Assembly (NCBI GenBank): GCA_002964805.2
Contig: PUDQ02000010.1
Coordinates: 2,418,001-2,482,000, forward strand
Source of the DNA: Trametes villosa
Taxonomy: Eukaryota; Basidiomycota; Agaricomycetes; Polyporales; Polyporaceae
Reading direction: 5' to 3'
Length of the DNA stretch: 64,000 nucleotides
The notes below the pieces were generated by a model. That model saw only the letters and a list, made by a program, of their open reading frames with translations. It was not told the DNA's origin and did no database searches. A program made the translations under genes and the position numbers. Positions 31,225 to 42,372 of the stretch are shown one piece after another; position 1 is the stretch's first letter, and each line of letters begins with the position of its first letter.

Positions 31225-33733
31225 ATGCTTTCCTCTGCTCTCCGTGCTTTCGCTCGTCGTTCTCTCCGCATGCAGGCCCCGGTTCGGCCCTCTCTGGCCA
31301 GGGCGGCTTCCCGGACGTCCACCCCTTCGTTGCCTCGCCTCCCTGTGCCTGACGTACACCCGACGCTCCAGAAGTACCTCAAGTCTCTTGAACCTATTCT
31401 TCTAGAGGACGAGGCGCGTGGAGGTCCCGCCTTCGCCGCTGCGTATGAATCCCGCGCGAAGCTTGTGGAGGACTTTGAGCGTGGTATAGGACAGACCCTC
31501 CAGCAGAGGCTAATCGGTGAGGCTTTCAATGTTTTTGCACGCGTTTCTCAGCTGGAGTGCCCCCCTCGCGTTAATAGAGCTCGACAAAAACTCGCCAAAC
31601 AACTGGCTGAACGACAACATATGGCTCAAGAAAGCGTATCACGAATGGCGCGCTCCCCTCATCGTTAACTCGAACTGGTGGCTGGCGCTTGGGGACGACC
31701 ATGCCGTCCCTACGTCTGTTCGCTACCCTGCGAGAGAAGTCGACGGTTGCACTCCATGGCAGGTTCGTCGAGCTGCATGGCTCGTCCACCGGCTCTTGGA
31801 GTTCAAGACAAGACTGGAGAGGTTAGCCCTCGCGCGTGCTGTCATACGTGTTATTGACTCGTTCTGCAGGCAGGAAGTTTACCCAGATACGACGCGCACA
31901 GGCACGCACCCCACCACGAGCTGTGTCGGGTTTCCCTAACGCTGACACTAATCAGGGCTCTGGTTCCGTCACTCAGCCCTCCAGGTGTTCAACGCCTGCC
32001 GCATTCCCGAACGCGGGTGCGACCGTTTTGCGCCGCTCCCGGCTCCGACCGACCCGGGAGCGCGCAAGATCCTCGTCATGGTCGCCGACTGGATGTATGA
32101 GGTCGAGGTCACCGCTCAAGATGGAAGCCCACTGCCTGCGGCGACGATTGAGGGGAGACTCCAAGGTATCGTATCCGACTATGAGGCGCGTAAACAGCGA
32201 GGCGAACACGCGGTGCCCGTGAGCGTGCTTACCACCGACGACCGAGATCGCTGGGCAGACGTGCGTCTCCGACCTTTCTCACCAAACTCCCCTGGGTACT
32301 GAACACGGACTGTACCACAGAACCTCGCCCACCTGCTCTCCCTATCCCCCACCAACCGCACCACCTTCGCCGCCATCACCTCCAGCGTCTTCGCGCTCAG
32401 CCTCGACCCGTACGCCTATGCCCTCCCCGCCTCACACCCTACGTCGGACCGGGACCTCGCCGCGCACCTGCACAACGTCCGCTCCGGGCACGGCGCGCGC
32501 CCGGGGCACGGCCGCTGGTACGACAAGGCGTTCACGCTCGTCGTCGAGGCGAACGCGCGCGCGGGCGTCCTGGGCGAGCACTCGCCCGTCGACGCGCTCG
32601 TGCCGAGCGTCGTCGCAGACTATGCGATCGTCCAGGGCGTGGACGAGGATGCGTTCCCGGGCAAGCTCGGTGCTGATGGCGTCGCCGAGCATCAACAGAG
32701 TGCGGCGGCGGGGGACGGATGGGAGCGGCTCGAGTGGGTCGTGGACGCGAGGATCGAGGCCGAGTGCGCCGAGGCTGCAAAGCGCGCGAAGGCGATCGTT
32801 GACGACTCGGACAACGACGAGCTCGTGTTCGACGCGTACGGCGTCGACTGGATCAAGACCGAAGGCACGTCCCCTCCCCTCCCCCCACGCACCGTAGCCG
32901 CGCCATGCTGACTGCTACGTGTTAGCCCGCATGCCGCCCGACGCGTACATCCAGATGGCGATGCAGCTCGCGTGGCACCGCACGCGCGGCGAGTTCACCG
33001 CGACGTACGAGACGGTGCTCACGCGGCTCTTCAAGCAAGGCCGCACGGAGACGATCCGCATGCTCTCCGCCGACAGCCGCGCGTGGGTCCTCGCCATGGC
33101 CGACCCCTCCGCCTCCGTACGTGTCCCCCCTCGCCGGGCGCCCCTTCCTTTGCCGCCTCTCCGCCTCTAGGCCCTGCACTGACCCGCCGCGATGCGCTAG
33201 AACGAGACGCGCCTAGGGCTCCTGCGCACCGCGCTGCAGACGCACTCGCAGCTGACGCGCGAGGCCGCGACCGGGCGCGGGATCGACCGCCACCTGCTCG
33301 GGCTGCGGCTCATGCTGCGCGCGGACGCGGGCGAGCGGCACGCACTCTTCGAGGACGAGCTGTTCGCGCGCAGCCAGGAGTGGAAGCTCAGCACGAGCGG
33401 GCTCAGCGCGGGGTATCAGTTTCGCGGGACTGGGTACGTGTGCGTGCTGTCATTAGTCTGGGCGTCGGCGCTGATGTCGGGTGTCGGGTTGTAGGTTCGG
33501 GGCTTCGTATGATGACGGGTACGGGGTTAACTGTGAGTTCGTCGTTGCGGCTGCGAGAGAGTTTGCTGATGTGTGAGTGTGTAGATATGCCTGCCCCTGA
33601 CAACATCAGGTTCGGGATCGAGTCGAAGCACTCAAGCTCGAGGACGAGCACACAGCTGTTCAAGGCGGCAATTTCCAAGGCATTAGAGGATATGAGGGCG
33701 CTCTGTACACCTACTACGCTAGCACATCTATAG
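31225..33733 (+). CDS. CAT2: Carnitine O-acetyltransferase, probably mitochondrial and peroxisomal
   Basis: Nine exons (31225-31516, 31578-31821, 31870-31901, 31956-32260, 32321-32864, 32926-33116, 33201-33433, 33495-33532, 33585-33733) encode 675 residues. It transfers acetyl groups between CoA and carnitine. The first 32 residues are Arg/Ala/Ser-rich with no acids (mitochondrial presequence). Family blocks: LPRLPVPDVHPTLQKYL, NNWLNDNIWLKKAYHEWRAP, LWFRHSALQVFNACRIPERG, the catalytic His in GEHSPVDALVP, PPDAYIQMAMQLAWHRTRG and YGVNYMPAPDNIRFGIESKH. The protein ends in Ala-His-Leu, which fits the peroxisomal PTS1 pattern. Two introns (31902-31955 and 32865-32925) begin with GC instead of GT; frame and conservation leave no good GT alternative. 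Confidence 0.92.
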
Positions 33734-33865
33734 ACACACTGTAATATTCACACCACCACTCATAATAGAGGTTGACATCAAACTTGCATACATCCGGGAA
33801 GATACATTCAGGGGCACGTACATCGAGGATACAAGTACAGCAGATCCACACAAATCAAAATGCTA

Positions 33866-36598
33866 TCAGGCCTCAACCTCGAGGTGCTCGGGGTTCACCC
33901 AGACCTTGTCTCCCCACTTTGCCGCCATGCGACCCACCAGAGTGTTAGTGGCCCTCTTCCATACAAAGTCCCAGGAGGTGACAATGTACATGCCCCGCTT
34001 GCAGCGGGTGAGCATGACATTGGTGCGGCGGTAGTCGTCCAGGAAGCCGAGGCCCTGGGAGCGCACCAGGGACACAATGACATAGTCCCTCTCATTTCCT
34101 GCAGGTACACTCAGCATCAGGCTATCAGCGGATGAGGAGGGATGCCACTCACCTTGGAAGGAGTCCACGTTGAAGCACTTGTCCTGCCAGATGAGGCCCG
34201 AGGCCTTCATCTCCTGCTCAAGGAAGCTGCGCTGGGCATCGTAGGGGGTGATGATGCAGTAGTCCTTGTCCTCAGCCTGGAGCTTCTCAGCAATTTTAAA
34301 CACTGTAGCTCTGTCGGTGGGGTTCTGCTCAAGATATTCAGACCATGAATGAGAAGATATGAGAGACAGGGACTCACGTGCCAGCTGTTCTCATATTTCT
34401 TCTCCTCAGAGTCGTGGACGTGGACAAACCAGCAGGAAGGGGTGTCATAGGGGACAGGGTGGAAAGGGTTTGACTGAAGCTGCCCATCATAGACAACCTC
34501 AGAGACGACATCCCCAATCAGGGGAGGCATGCGGTCTGTGGATGAAGGTGAGCAGGTGAACATGCTCAACAGGAGGAACATACACTGGGTATTGAGAAAA
34601 ATGATTGAGGGACGCAGGTGCTCTATCTCAAAGATGCTCTTCATGTTCTCATCTTCATCTGAGCCATAGGGAGGCACTGGCAAGGAAATGAGCACAAGTA
34701 ATGAGCACCACAAGTGGAGGACTCACATTGCTTGTCGTCCCCAATCATGCACAGCTTCTGGATGGAGGGGAAGGCGTGTAGAGGGGCTACATAGTTGCCT
34801 AGGGTGATCTGGCTAGCCTCGTCAACGACGACAGTCTTGATAGGGTTGGCTTTGGTGAACATGGAGATGCGAGGGTGAGCGAGCATCGAGATCGTGCAGA
34901 GGATCACCGGGACGCCCTGGATCTCACGGGCTGCCTGCCTGAACATGTTGGACGGGATTATGTTCTTGAGGATGTTTCCGTAGAGGTGCTCGTGCCTGTC
35001 AACCATGAGGACGTGCAATCAGGAAAGGACTAATAGTACGTACCAGCCGGTGTGGAAGTCCTTCGAAACGAGGAGCTTCCAGTTGTAGAAGCCCACATCG
35101 GCGAGCTTCTCGGCTATATTCTTGACAGCAATGTTGGACTGGGCCATGAGCCAGATGCCTGTCACCCCAGCCGAGACGGCGGAGGTGACGAAGGCGGCTA
35201 TAACAGTGGTCTTGCCTGCAACACCGTCATTAGAGACACCATCATACACGGGAAGACGACGCACCTGCCCCAGGCGGCCCCTGGATGACGGTCACTCGGG
35301 TTTCATTCGTGTTGGAGAGAAGTGCCTTGACGGCGTGCTCCTGAGAGTCATTGAGAGGGCGAGCCGAGACGATGTCGGGAATAGCGTCAGATGTCGGGAA
35401 GGTGTCGGGCCAGGCGAAGTCGTCGGCGGGTTGGAAGATGTACTGGAGGAAGGGGTTATCGAAGAGGTTGACGTTGCCCTGCATGGCGCGGAGCATGGTG
35501 GCGGCCCGCTCGCGCTCGGCTCCGGTAGGACCGTCACGGCCTTGGGTAGTGATGGACTTGATCTCCCTGCCGTCGAGATTGATGTTGTTCTTCGTCTTGA
35601 GCCTCGTGTTGCGCCCATCGATCTCATCGATGTTGGCGTCGACGACGATATCGAGTCCGGTATTGTGATCGTGGAGGGTGACCCGCTGGGTACGAGACTG
35701 GAGACACGGCTGTAGCGAGCGTACAAGGCACATCGTGTAAGCACTCACCTCATCTTTCATGAATCGGTTCTGGAAGCGGTCGGCCTTGAGGTTCGCGGCG
35801 TCGTGCCGAGTTCTGACGGCGGAGTACTCGTGCTGGGTGAAGGTAGAGGCATTGAGAGCGAGACGGTTCTCCCCACGTTCGAGCTGCGTGAATACACGGA
35901 GTTTCTAGCGTATGCGGAGATCGCGGTTAGATGGCAGCGAGAACGCGAACACAATGACGACGCACCTCCGCCGACATGCCCTGGGTGTCTATCCTCTTCG
36001 CGGCTTGGAACTGATCCTCCATGGCGGGGTAGTCGGGCAGGCACTGCGCAACCCATGCTTGCAGCCCGAAGGCGATCATGCGCTTCGAGTCCATCTTCGA
36101 GGCCTCGAAGTTCGAGCGGACGTTTGCCTCCATGACGGCAGCGGCGTCCCCGACGGCGGCCTTGATCGCGTCGAGATGGTCGCGGCCTCGCCCGCAGGTG
36201 TCCTGGACATCGACGCCGTTGAGGACGCGGAGGTTCTGGTCGTGGAAGAGCGCAATCGCGAGCTTGGCGAAGTCGAAGCCGAGGAGCAGCACGTCGGGGT
36301 TGCAGAGAACTTGCGATGAGAGGACCCCACGGCCGTGGTACGCGTTCGCGCCCTTGCCCTTCGCGTGGAACTGGATGATGACAACCTTGGTGCGCACGGC
36401 GACCGCGAGGCGGCAGAGGGTGCCACTCTCGGAGTAGATGGGCGCGAGGCCGACGCGACGCGGGGTGGGCGCGCCCTCGAAGAAGCTCTCAAAGAGCTCT
36501 TTGGTGAGCTTCGACTCGATAATCTCGTCTTCTAGTAGGATGGGCGGATGGTCGTCGTCGATGAGATTCTGGTAGATGGTGCGCGTCTTGGGGGCCAT
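33866..36598 (-). CDS. UPF1-like superfamily 1 helicase with a degenerate exonuclease-like N-terminal domain
   Basis: Nine exons (35966-36598, 35749-35904, 35265-35697, 35044-35215, 34727-34995, 34584-34676, 34378-34535, 34153-34324, 33866-34098) encode 772 residues with all phases consistent. The C-terminal 400 residues carry every SF1B motif: Walker A GPPGAGKTT (about 402-410, split by an intron), LMAQSNIAVKNIAEKL, VVVDEASQ, MIGDDKQLPPYG, NTQYRMPP, VDSFQGNERDYVIVSLVRS and RRTNVMLTRCKRG. Residues 45-160 (LAVAVRTKVVIIQFHAKGKG, then a block ending RVLNGVDVQDTCGRG) resemble the RNase H-like fold of WRN-type 3'-5' exonucleases, but the Asp-x-Glu expected at the first strand is absent. Substrate (RNA or DNA) and role are unknown; it is not one of the usual orthologs such as UPF1, DNA2 or SEN1 by layout. 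Confidence 0.82.
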
Positions 36599-37148
36599 GG
36601 TAGGATCAGAGGTTTGCAGAGAATTGGGAGGGGCGTGTCGAGAGAGAGACGGTGGAGGAGAACAAGACGGGGACGAGAAAGACAATGCGGGAGAGGCGTG
36701 TTGACAAGAAGCCACGAGAAGCGACATCTTGGGCCACAAAGCGGGCAATCCGCGCTTTCTTCGCTCTCAGGCTACTTATACGAACCTCGCGATCGCTCAC
36801 GAGCTCAGGAAGCGACATACCGAGCTTGCCGCAGCAACGTCTACCGCAGAGCGCGCCCTTCTACAACATTAGACACACCACACAGGCAGCGATGCCCCGC
36901 GCCCTGCACGCAGCACCGCGGTGAACGAGGATCTTGCGCGGAAAGGAGCGACGGGGTAGCACAAACGTAGATTCTGGAGTCGGTCCGAGGAGTACAAGAC
37001 AAAGCGGCAGTGCGCGTACGGCTGAGCGCCGATCGTCTCGTGGGCGCTTCGCGGTCCCGCTGACGCGAGCGGAGCGGCTCGCTGCTCCTTGTACAGGACC
37101 CTCACCTCGTCCTCGACCACCTCACGTCTGCTCCCTCCTCATCCACTC
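36599..37148. promoter_or_regulatory. Shared divergent region of the helicase gene and PAM18
   Basis: 550 bp between two divergent start codons. On the minus strand a TATAAG box at 36775-36780 lies 177 bp upstream of the helicase ATG. An upstream in-frame Met (36748) would lie near the predicted transcription start and is not favoured. Confidence 0.5.
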
Positions 37149-37529
37149 ATGGCTACGCCTGTCATCATCGGTGTTGGCGCGATTGCCGCTGCGATCGCCG
37201 GTCGGTCACTCATGCGCCAGGGGCTGCTTGGTGGCAAGAAAGCCGCTGAGCAATGGGTCAAGGGCGGCTTCAAAGCGAAGATGGACCGTAAAGAAGCCAT
37301 TGCTATCCTAGGGCTCAAGTAAGCACATGCTACTATATAGCTCTAAATAAGATCTCACCACGTACACACGTCATTCAGAGACGGCCCGTTGTTGAGAAAA
37401 CAGCTCAAGGACGCACACCGGCATATCATGCTCGCGAACCATCCCGACCGCGGCGGTTCACCATATATTGCTAGCAAAATCAATGAGGCGAAGGACCTAT
37501 TAGACAAGACGGAGGGGAAGGCGAGGTGA
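37149..37529 (+). CDS. PAM18: PAM18/TIM14, J-protein of the mitochondrial import motor
   Basis: Two exons (37149-37318 and 37379-37529) encode 106 residues. Pam18 sits in the inner membrane and stimulates mtHsp70 at the TIM23 channel. A short hydrophobic N-terminal anchor ([15 protein letters not shown]) is followed by the conserved [18 protein letters not shown] and by the J domain with the HPD motif in [20 protein letters not shown], the best-conserved block of the family. The length is close to that of short Pam18/DNAJC19 proteins. No stretch for a long intermembrane-space domain precedes the anchor. Confidence 0.95.
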
Positions 37530-37948
37530 TGTCGTTCGTTCGGTCTTGCCAGGTGCGTCCTACCCTCCGTCGGTCATAACATGCTCAACTGACTTCCACC
37601 CGACCGCAGTCCCCTCTTCCTTCGTCCACAGCCGACCCGGATTTACGATGTATCCATGCTTAATGATGTATATTGTCACCTCATAATACCAGCCCCGTTC
37701 CTCCAACGCACGAACCCACTCTCCTACCCCATGCCTCTGGATGAGCCGCCTGGTGTATGTTCTCACTTCGTCAGGTAAGCCGCTGCTGTCTTCACGGAGC
37801 TCATGGTCTAGAGTAGCAGGCCTCCATATGCGAGTTGGCTGTGCACCCTAACTCCTTGTCCGCCTCTCCAAATTCCTCGTAAACCTTGCCTACAGATCTC
37901 TCTCCCTCGTCCTGCTGACTAAGCAGATTTTCCTTATCACCTCCCGCG
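37530..37948. other. Intergenic spacer with EFM4 promoter
   Basis: About 420 bp between two plus-strand genes. No gene or repeat recognised. Confidence 0.5.
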
Positions 37949-38976
37949 ATGTCCTCCACCGATCTCCCTCCCTCAAAGCTCGGAACAAAACAACAGTCAG
38001 TCGCAAACTCCCTCGTATGCAACACGTCGCTCACCCTGAAACGAATCACGATGCAGTTGGGACGATGTCTACTCGTCCGAACTCGCGAACTTCGCGGACA
38101 TCGGCGATGAGGGCGAAGTCTGGTCAGTACTTCCGCCCCGCGCGTCATTGGCCTGCATCCCCCTCCTGGTGTACCGCGTTTCTCACCGCACCTACCCACA
38201 CATAGGTTCGGCGAAGACAGTGTAGAGAAGATGGTGGACTGGGCGCTCGAGAACGTCCCCACCGATCCCGCGCCGTACATCCTCGAGGTCGGCGCGGGAA
38301 ACGGCAACCTGCTGTTCGCGCTCTGTGACGCCGGCTACGCGCCGGAAAGAATCTGCGGCGTCGACTACAGCGCGGACGCCGTCAAGCTAGCCCAGGCGAT
38401 CGCGCGCGCGAAAGCTGCGCCTGCCTCCGCTGAAGACGCCGAGGACAAGGCAGAAGCAGAGTCCGAGGGAGCGACCGCAGGTGCCGACAAAATCACCTTC
38501 GCGACGTGCGATTTCTTGCAGGATGAGGTGCCGCGCCTCGCAGGAATGGCCGCCGAGTCCGACGCAGATACAGCAGTATGGGACTTCGTGCTGGACAAGG
38601 GTACCTTCGACGCCATCGCGCTTGCGGAGAAGGACGAGACCGGCAAGGCACCTGCGGACGGGTACCCCGCGCGCATAGGAAGGGTGGTCAAGCCGGGAGG
38701 ATGCTTCCTCATTACCTGTAGGTTGCTCTTCTGCTAGACGCGCTAAAGCTGCTGAAGACTGGGGCGCAGCATGCAACTTCACGGAGGCCGAGCTCAAGGC
38801 AAAGTTCGCGAACAGCGAGACTGGGCTAGAATACGAGTATGTGTCCCACACAACGAGCCTTACCGGGCAGGCCTCGCTAACGCGCATCGGACAGCTCCAG
38901 GATAGCGTGGCCGACGTTCTCCTTCGGGGGCCAAAGCGGGAATGTGTACTCAAGTGTCGCCTTCCGCAAGCCGTAG
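37949..38976 (+). CDS. EFM4: EFM4, protein-lysine methyltransferase of elongation factor 1A
   Basis: Five exons (37949-37995, 38057-38122, 38206-38717, 38770-38836, 38901-38976) encode 255 residues. Efm4/METTL10-type enzymes methylate a lysine of eEF1A using S-adenosylmethionine. The N-terminal substrate part (HWDDVYSSELANF, DEGEVWFGEDSVEKMV) leads to the SAM-binding motif ILEVGAGNGNLLFALCD, then GVDYSADAV, the family signature DFVLDKGTFDAIAL, GGCFLITSCNFTEAEL and the end FSFGGQSGNVYSSVAFRK. An Ala/Glu-rich insert of some 25 residues interrupts the fold after strand 2. Convergent with SGD1; only 84 bp separate the stops. Confidence 0.92.
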
Positions 38977-39060
38977 CAGCTGTCATTATAGTTTGTGTTG
39001 AATTCATGCCCATGACGCACGAGTACACGGCCCGCCCAATGATACAACAAGAGACCCTAT

Positions 39061-42000
39061 TCAGATGACGGGGACGATCTCCATGCCAGTCCTCAAAGTA
39101 TCCAGCGCGACCTGGCACGCCCACTTCAAGAAGCCCTCCTCGCCCTTGAACGCCGTCTGGAGGAAGTACACGAGCCCCAACGCGACGGCCTGTATCTTCG
39201 CCGCCTTCAGGAACACCTCCTCCAGCGGGCCCTTGTTCCTTGCCGCCGGCAACTCCTCCCCGAGCAACGGCGTCGCGAGCTGCGTGTTCGCGAGGGCGTG
39301 CACGAGCAGCTCGCGCAGGAACGCGTGCGCGGGCGCCTTGAGCGCGGTGAAGTCGACGGGCTTGAGCACCGCGGGCGTACAGCAGTCCTTCGCGAGCCAC
39401 CAGCCGTACGCGCGCGCGACGTTGCGCCGGCGCGCGGGCGAGATGCGCTCCACGTCGAACCCCGCGCGCTCGTCCGCGCTGAGGCTCTTGAGGATCTCCG
39501 CGCCGCCGACGGACGTCTCGCCGAGGTCGCGGAGGAAGTCCCAGAGGCAGAACTGGAGCGTGATCTTGTGCGAGTGGGAGAGACGGCAGAGCTGCTGCAC
39601 GACGAGCGCGTAGTACGGGTTGTACTGCTTCTCCTGTTGGTCGAGAGTGGTCAGTGTGTGCGGTGGTGATGGGTGTAGGTAGAACGTACGTTGCCGCAGC
39701 AGTGGAGGATAACACGGATGATCTCGCGTTGTTGGATTTCCGTCAACTTGAGCTGTGAGAGTCGTTCGCAAGCATCCACATAGTCCTATAGGGCGTGTGA
39801 GCACAAGTGGTATTTAGCATGAGTCGAACACGTACATCACTGCTCATGAGCACGACGAAGATGCTTCGACGAATGTCGGTGTTCATCCCTTGCTTCTTAG
39901 CGAGCTTGAGGAGGGCGTTCTCGGTAGGAACCTCCGGTTGCGGAGCTTCCGTCTCCTGGGACTGTGCCTCTTGTTGGCGGTCCAAGAGCGGATCTCCTCC
40001 CCACGCCGCCCCGACAAGCCACCATTTGCCCTTATGATCAGCATTTCGCAAGTCCTCCAGCGATACCCTGAGCGGCTCGTGCGACATCACTACAGTAACG
40101 CTGTCAGTCGGCTCTCAGATGCTACATGTTGTGAAGCACCGACCGTGGCGCTTCTTGCTCAGACCCGACAAGAACTTCTTCATGCGGTCGACGGCCTCGT
40201 TGCCGGCCGTCTGGCCGGCGGCCTTCTTGACCTTGTTGTTCTTGAGGTTGCTTAGGGTCTCGATCATGAAGCGTGTGCGGGAGCTGAGTGCATGCGTATC
40301 CGGGGGAAGCTTGCTGTGGACGATTTGGATGATGCTCTTCAAGGCGGTCGGGTCGTCTGTCCTCAGCTGTTGACCAGAGTCTGTGGAACGGAGGTGTCAG
40401 TTTCCCCATACTGAGGAGCGTGTAACGATACTGACTTCGTGCGACTTTGAGCAGCAACTCGACCTTGAACTCCGTCAAGTCGCCGTCGAGGAGCGCGCGG
40501 ATGACGTCGTACATGAGCACCGAGGAGATGACCTGGAAGTTGTATAGCTCGGAAAGAAGGACAACCAGATTGGAGCACTCCTTGCCGAGAGGCTCGTCCT
40601 CTGCAGTTGACGCCGTCGTCGCCTTGGGGTTACTCGGATCCTGCAGCTCCGCGAAGTGCTTGTCGTACGACGCCACCACATGCTGTACGAAGAATGCAGC
40701 TAAGAGCAGTAGCAGGTTAGGTCAAGTAGTGTACGGTGTGATGCTTTAGATGCTCACCAAATTCGATCCCGACGAGCTTGTGCAGGGCGGAGACAAACGC
40801 GGCATGCAAAACCACGTGTTGGTCCAGGTGCATGGAGTGTGAAGAAATTCCGTCGACGATGAGTTTTGTCAGTGTTTCCGTAACGTCTACCCAGTCAGTG
40901 TCAATGAGCGAATCCGATGTGAGGGAACTCAAGGCATACCATGCCGCCGGTTATTCCGGTAGATCTCTTCGACACCTTCTACGATCGACGCCATGTTCTG
41001 CTCGCTCATACTACGACAAGGTGTGAGTTCTGAACCCTCACAGGGTACCGGGTGGTGCATACCGGTTGAGCAAACCCTTGAGTTGCTTGGTCAACTTGAG
41101 CTGCGCTTCGGAGGGCTGGCCGCTTTCCGCTTCAGCGCGCTTACGAAGATGCGGAGGAACATATTTCGACCCTGCCTCAGGGATCAGTGGGGCGTTCAAC
41201 GGACTCAATACTCTGAATGTTTACCTGACGCGGCGGCAGGGGTGGGGTTGGAAGTGCTCTGCACGGTGGTCCCGGCCTGTGTTTCGTCCGGAGGACTCGC
41301 TTCGTCTTCTTCGTCGTCGCCGGCGCCGCTAAATCCCTGCCACTCCTCAGCGTCTTCGTCTTCATCTTCTTCTGTCTCCTCGTCGCCCATGTCCGCATCC
41401 TCGTCTTCATCCTCGTCTTCCCCGTCGTCCTCCCATTCCTCCTCTCCCTCCTCGTCATCTTCCTCAGACGCATCTCCGCCGAGGCCAAGCCTCGAGTCGA
41501 ATGTATCAAGATCCATGAGAAGGTCTGGAAACATGGGATAAGATGAAGCTACGACGCAGATTGTGACCAGGTGCGTACCGTCAAGACCATCATCCTCTTC
41601 ACCCTTGCCGTACTTCGTAGTACGCTTGCCGCCCTTGGTCCATCCCAGCTTTTTCTCCAGGTAGGCGATGTAGGCATCTTCCTCCTCATCCTTGGATGTC
41701 CGAAGCGTAGGTGCGGGGAGCGTCTTCGCCTTCGCCTTAGGTGCGCCCTGCCGTTCAGCAAGCTTTTCGAGCGCGGTCTTTGCTTTTGCCTTTTTGCTTT
41801 TGTCGCTAACATATTCCCGACTTTGCGACTCTTTTGGAGGCACCGCAGAGGGCGCAGGCCGAGCAGGAGCAGGCGGGGCGGCCTCTACCTTGAGCTTCTT
41901 CCGCTGTGGAGACTCCGCATGGTCCGCGTCCGCATGTCGTTTGGCATTCGTCTGAGGCTTCGCGCTGTGTGCGGCAGAAAAATACTCGGCCTTGCGCTGT

Positions 42001-42213
42001 TTGCGGGATTCTCGCTCAAGTTTGCGGGCCTCTTTGCGAGGAGGCTTCCGCTGCCCTCCCTTGCGCTTATGCTTGTGCGCGGAGCCTATAGGAGCCGGAA
42101 ATTAGCGTTATGCCGTCGTACATTCAGGCACGCTTTCACTCACTGCTCTCTCCGTTGAGCTCCTCGAGGAGAGCCTGGGGGAGCGAGGGACCGGTATGGG
42201 TGCGAGAAGGCAT
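39061..42213 (-). CDS. SGD1: SGD1/NOM1, nucleolar MIF4G-MA3 protein for 40S ribosome biogenesis
   Basis: Eleven exons encode about 870 residues. Sgd1/NOM1 is a nucleolar factor needed for small-subunit rRNA processing. The first 330 residues are charged and low-complexity: Lys/Arg-rich (HKHKRKGGQRKPPRK), then a long Asp/Glu tract (about 41300-41500). KYVPPHLRKRAEAESG precedes the MIF4G domain (for example ETLTKLIVDGISSHSMHLDQ and SNLVVLLSELYNFQVISSVL), followed by EPLRVSLEDLRNADHKGKWW, a family signature, and the MA3 domain at the C-terminus (SIFVVLMSSDDYVDACERL, then YNPYYALVVQQLCRLSHSHK). The start at 42213 is 159 bp from the start of divergent SNU66. Confidence 0.92.
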
Positions 42214-42372
42214 GAATTTGGCGGTTCTGGGCGATGATTGGCTCAGGGCCCTTGAGATCGAGGAGGGCGCTTGTTTGGGCCTGTTACGGTCGCGCTCCTT
42301 GCTCCTGCCCACCACCGTCCCGGACGGCCTCCCGCTTCACTCCTCGTTCTCGCCTACAGGCTAGCTGCTATC
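42214..42372. promoter_or_regulatory. Short shared promoter of SGD1 and SNU66
   Basis: Only 159 bp separate the two divergent start codons, so regulatory elements of a ribosome-biogenesis gene and a splicing gene must be shared or overlapping. Confidence 0.6.

Noticed and set aside
36599..36748. N-terminal extension of the helicase to the upstream Met
   Set aside because: A TATA box at 36775-36780 places transcription start near or after that codon; the extension is Ser/Pro-rich and unlike the domain.
38387..39715. 442-codon minus-strand open frame
   Set aside because: Overlaps EFM4 in antisense and SGD1 in a wrong frame; low-complexity Arg/Pro/Ala translation without conserved motifs.
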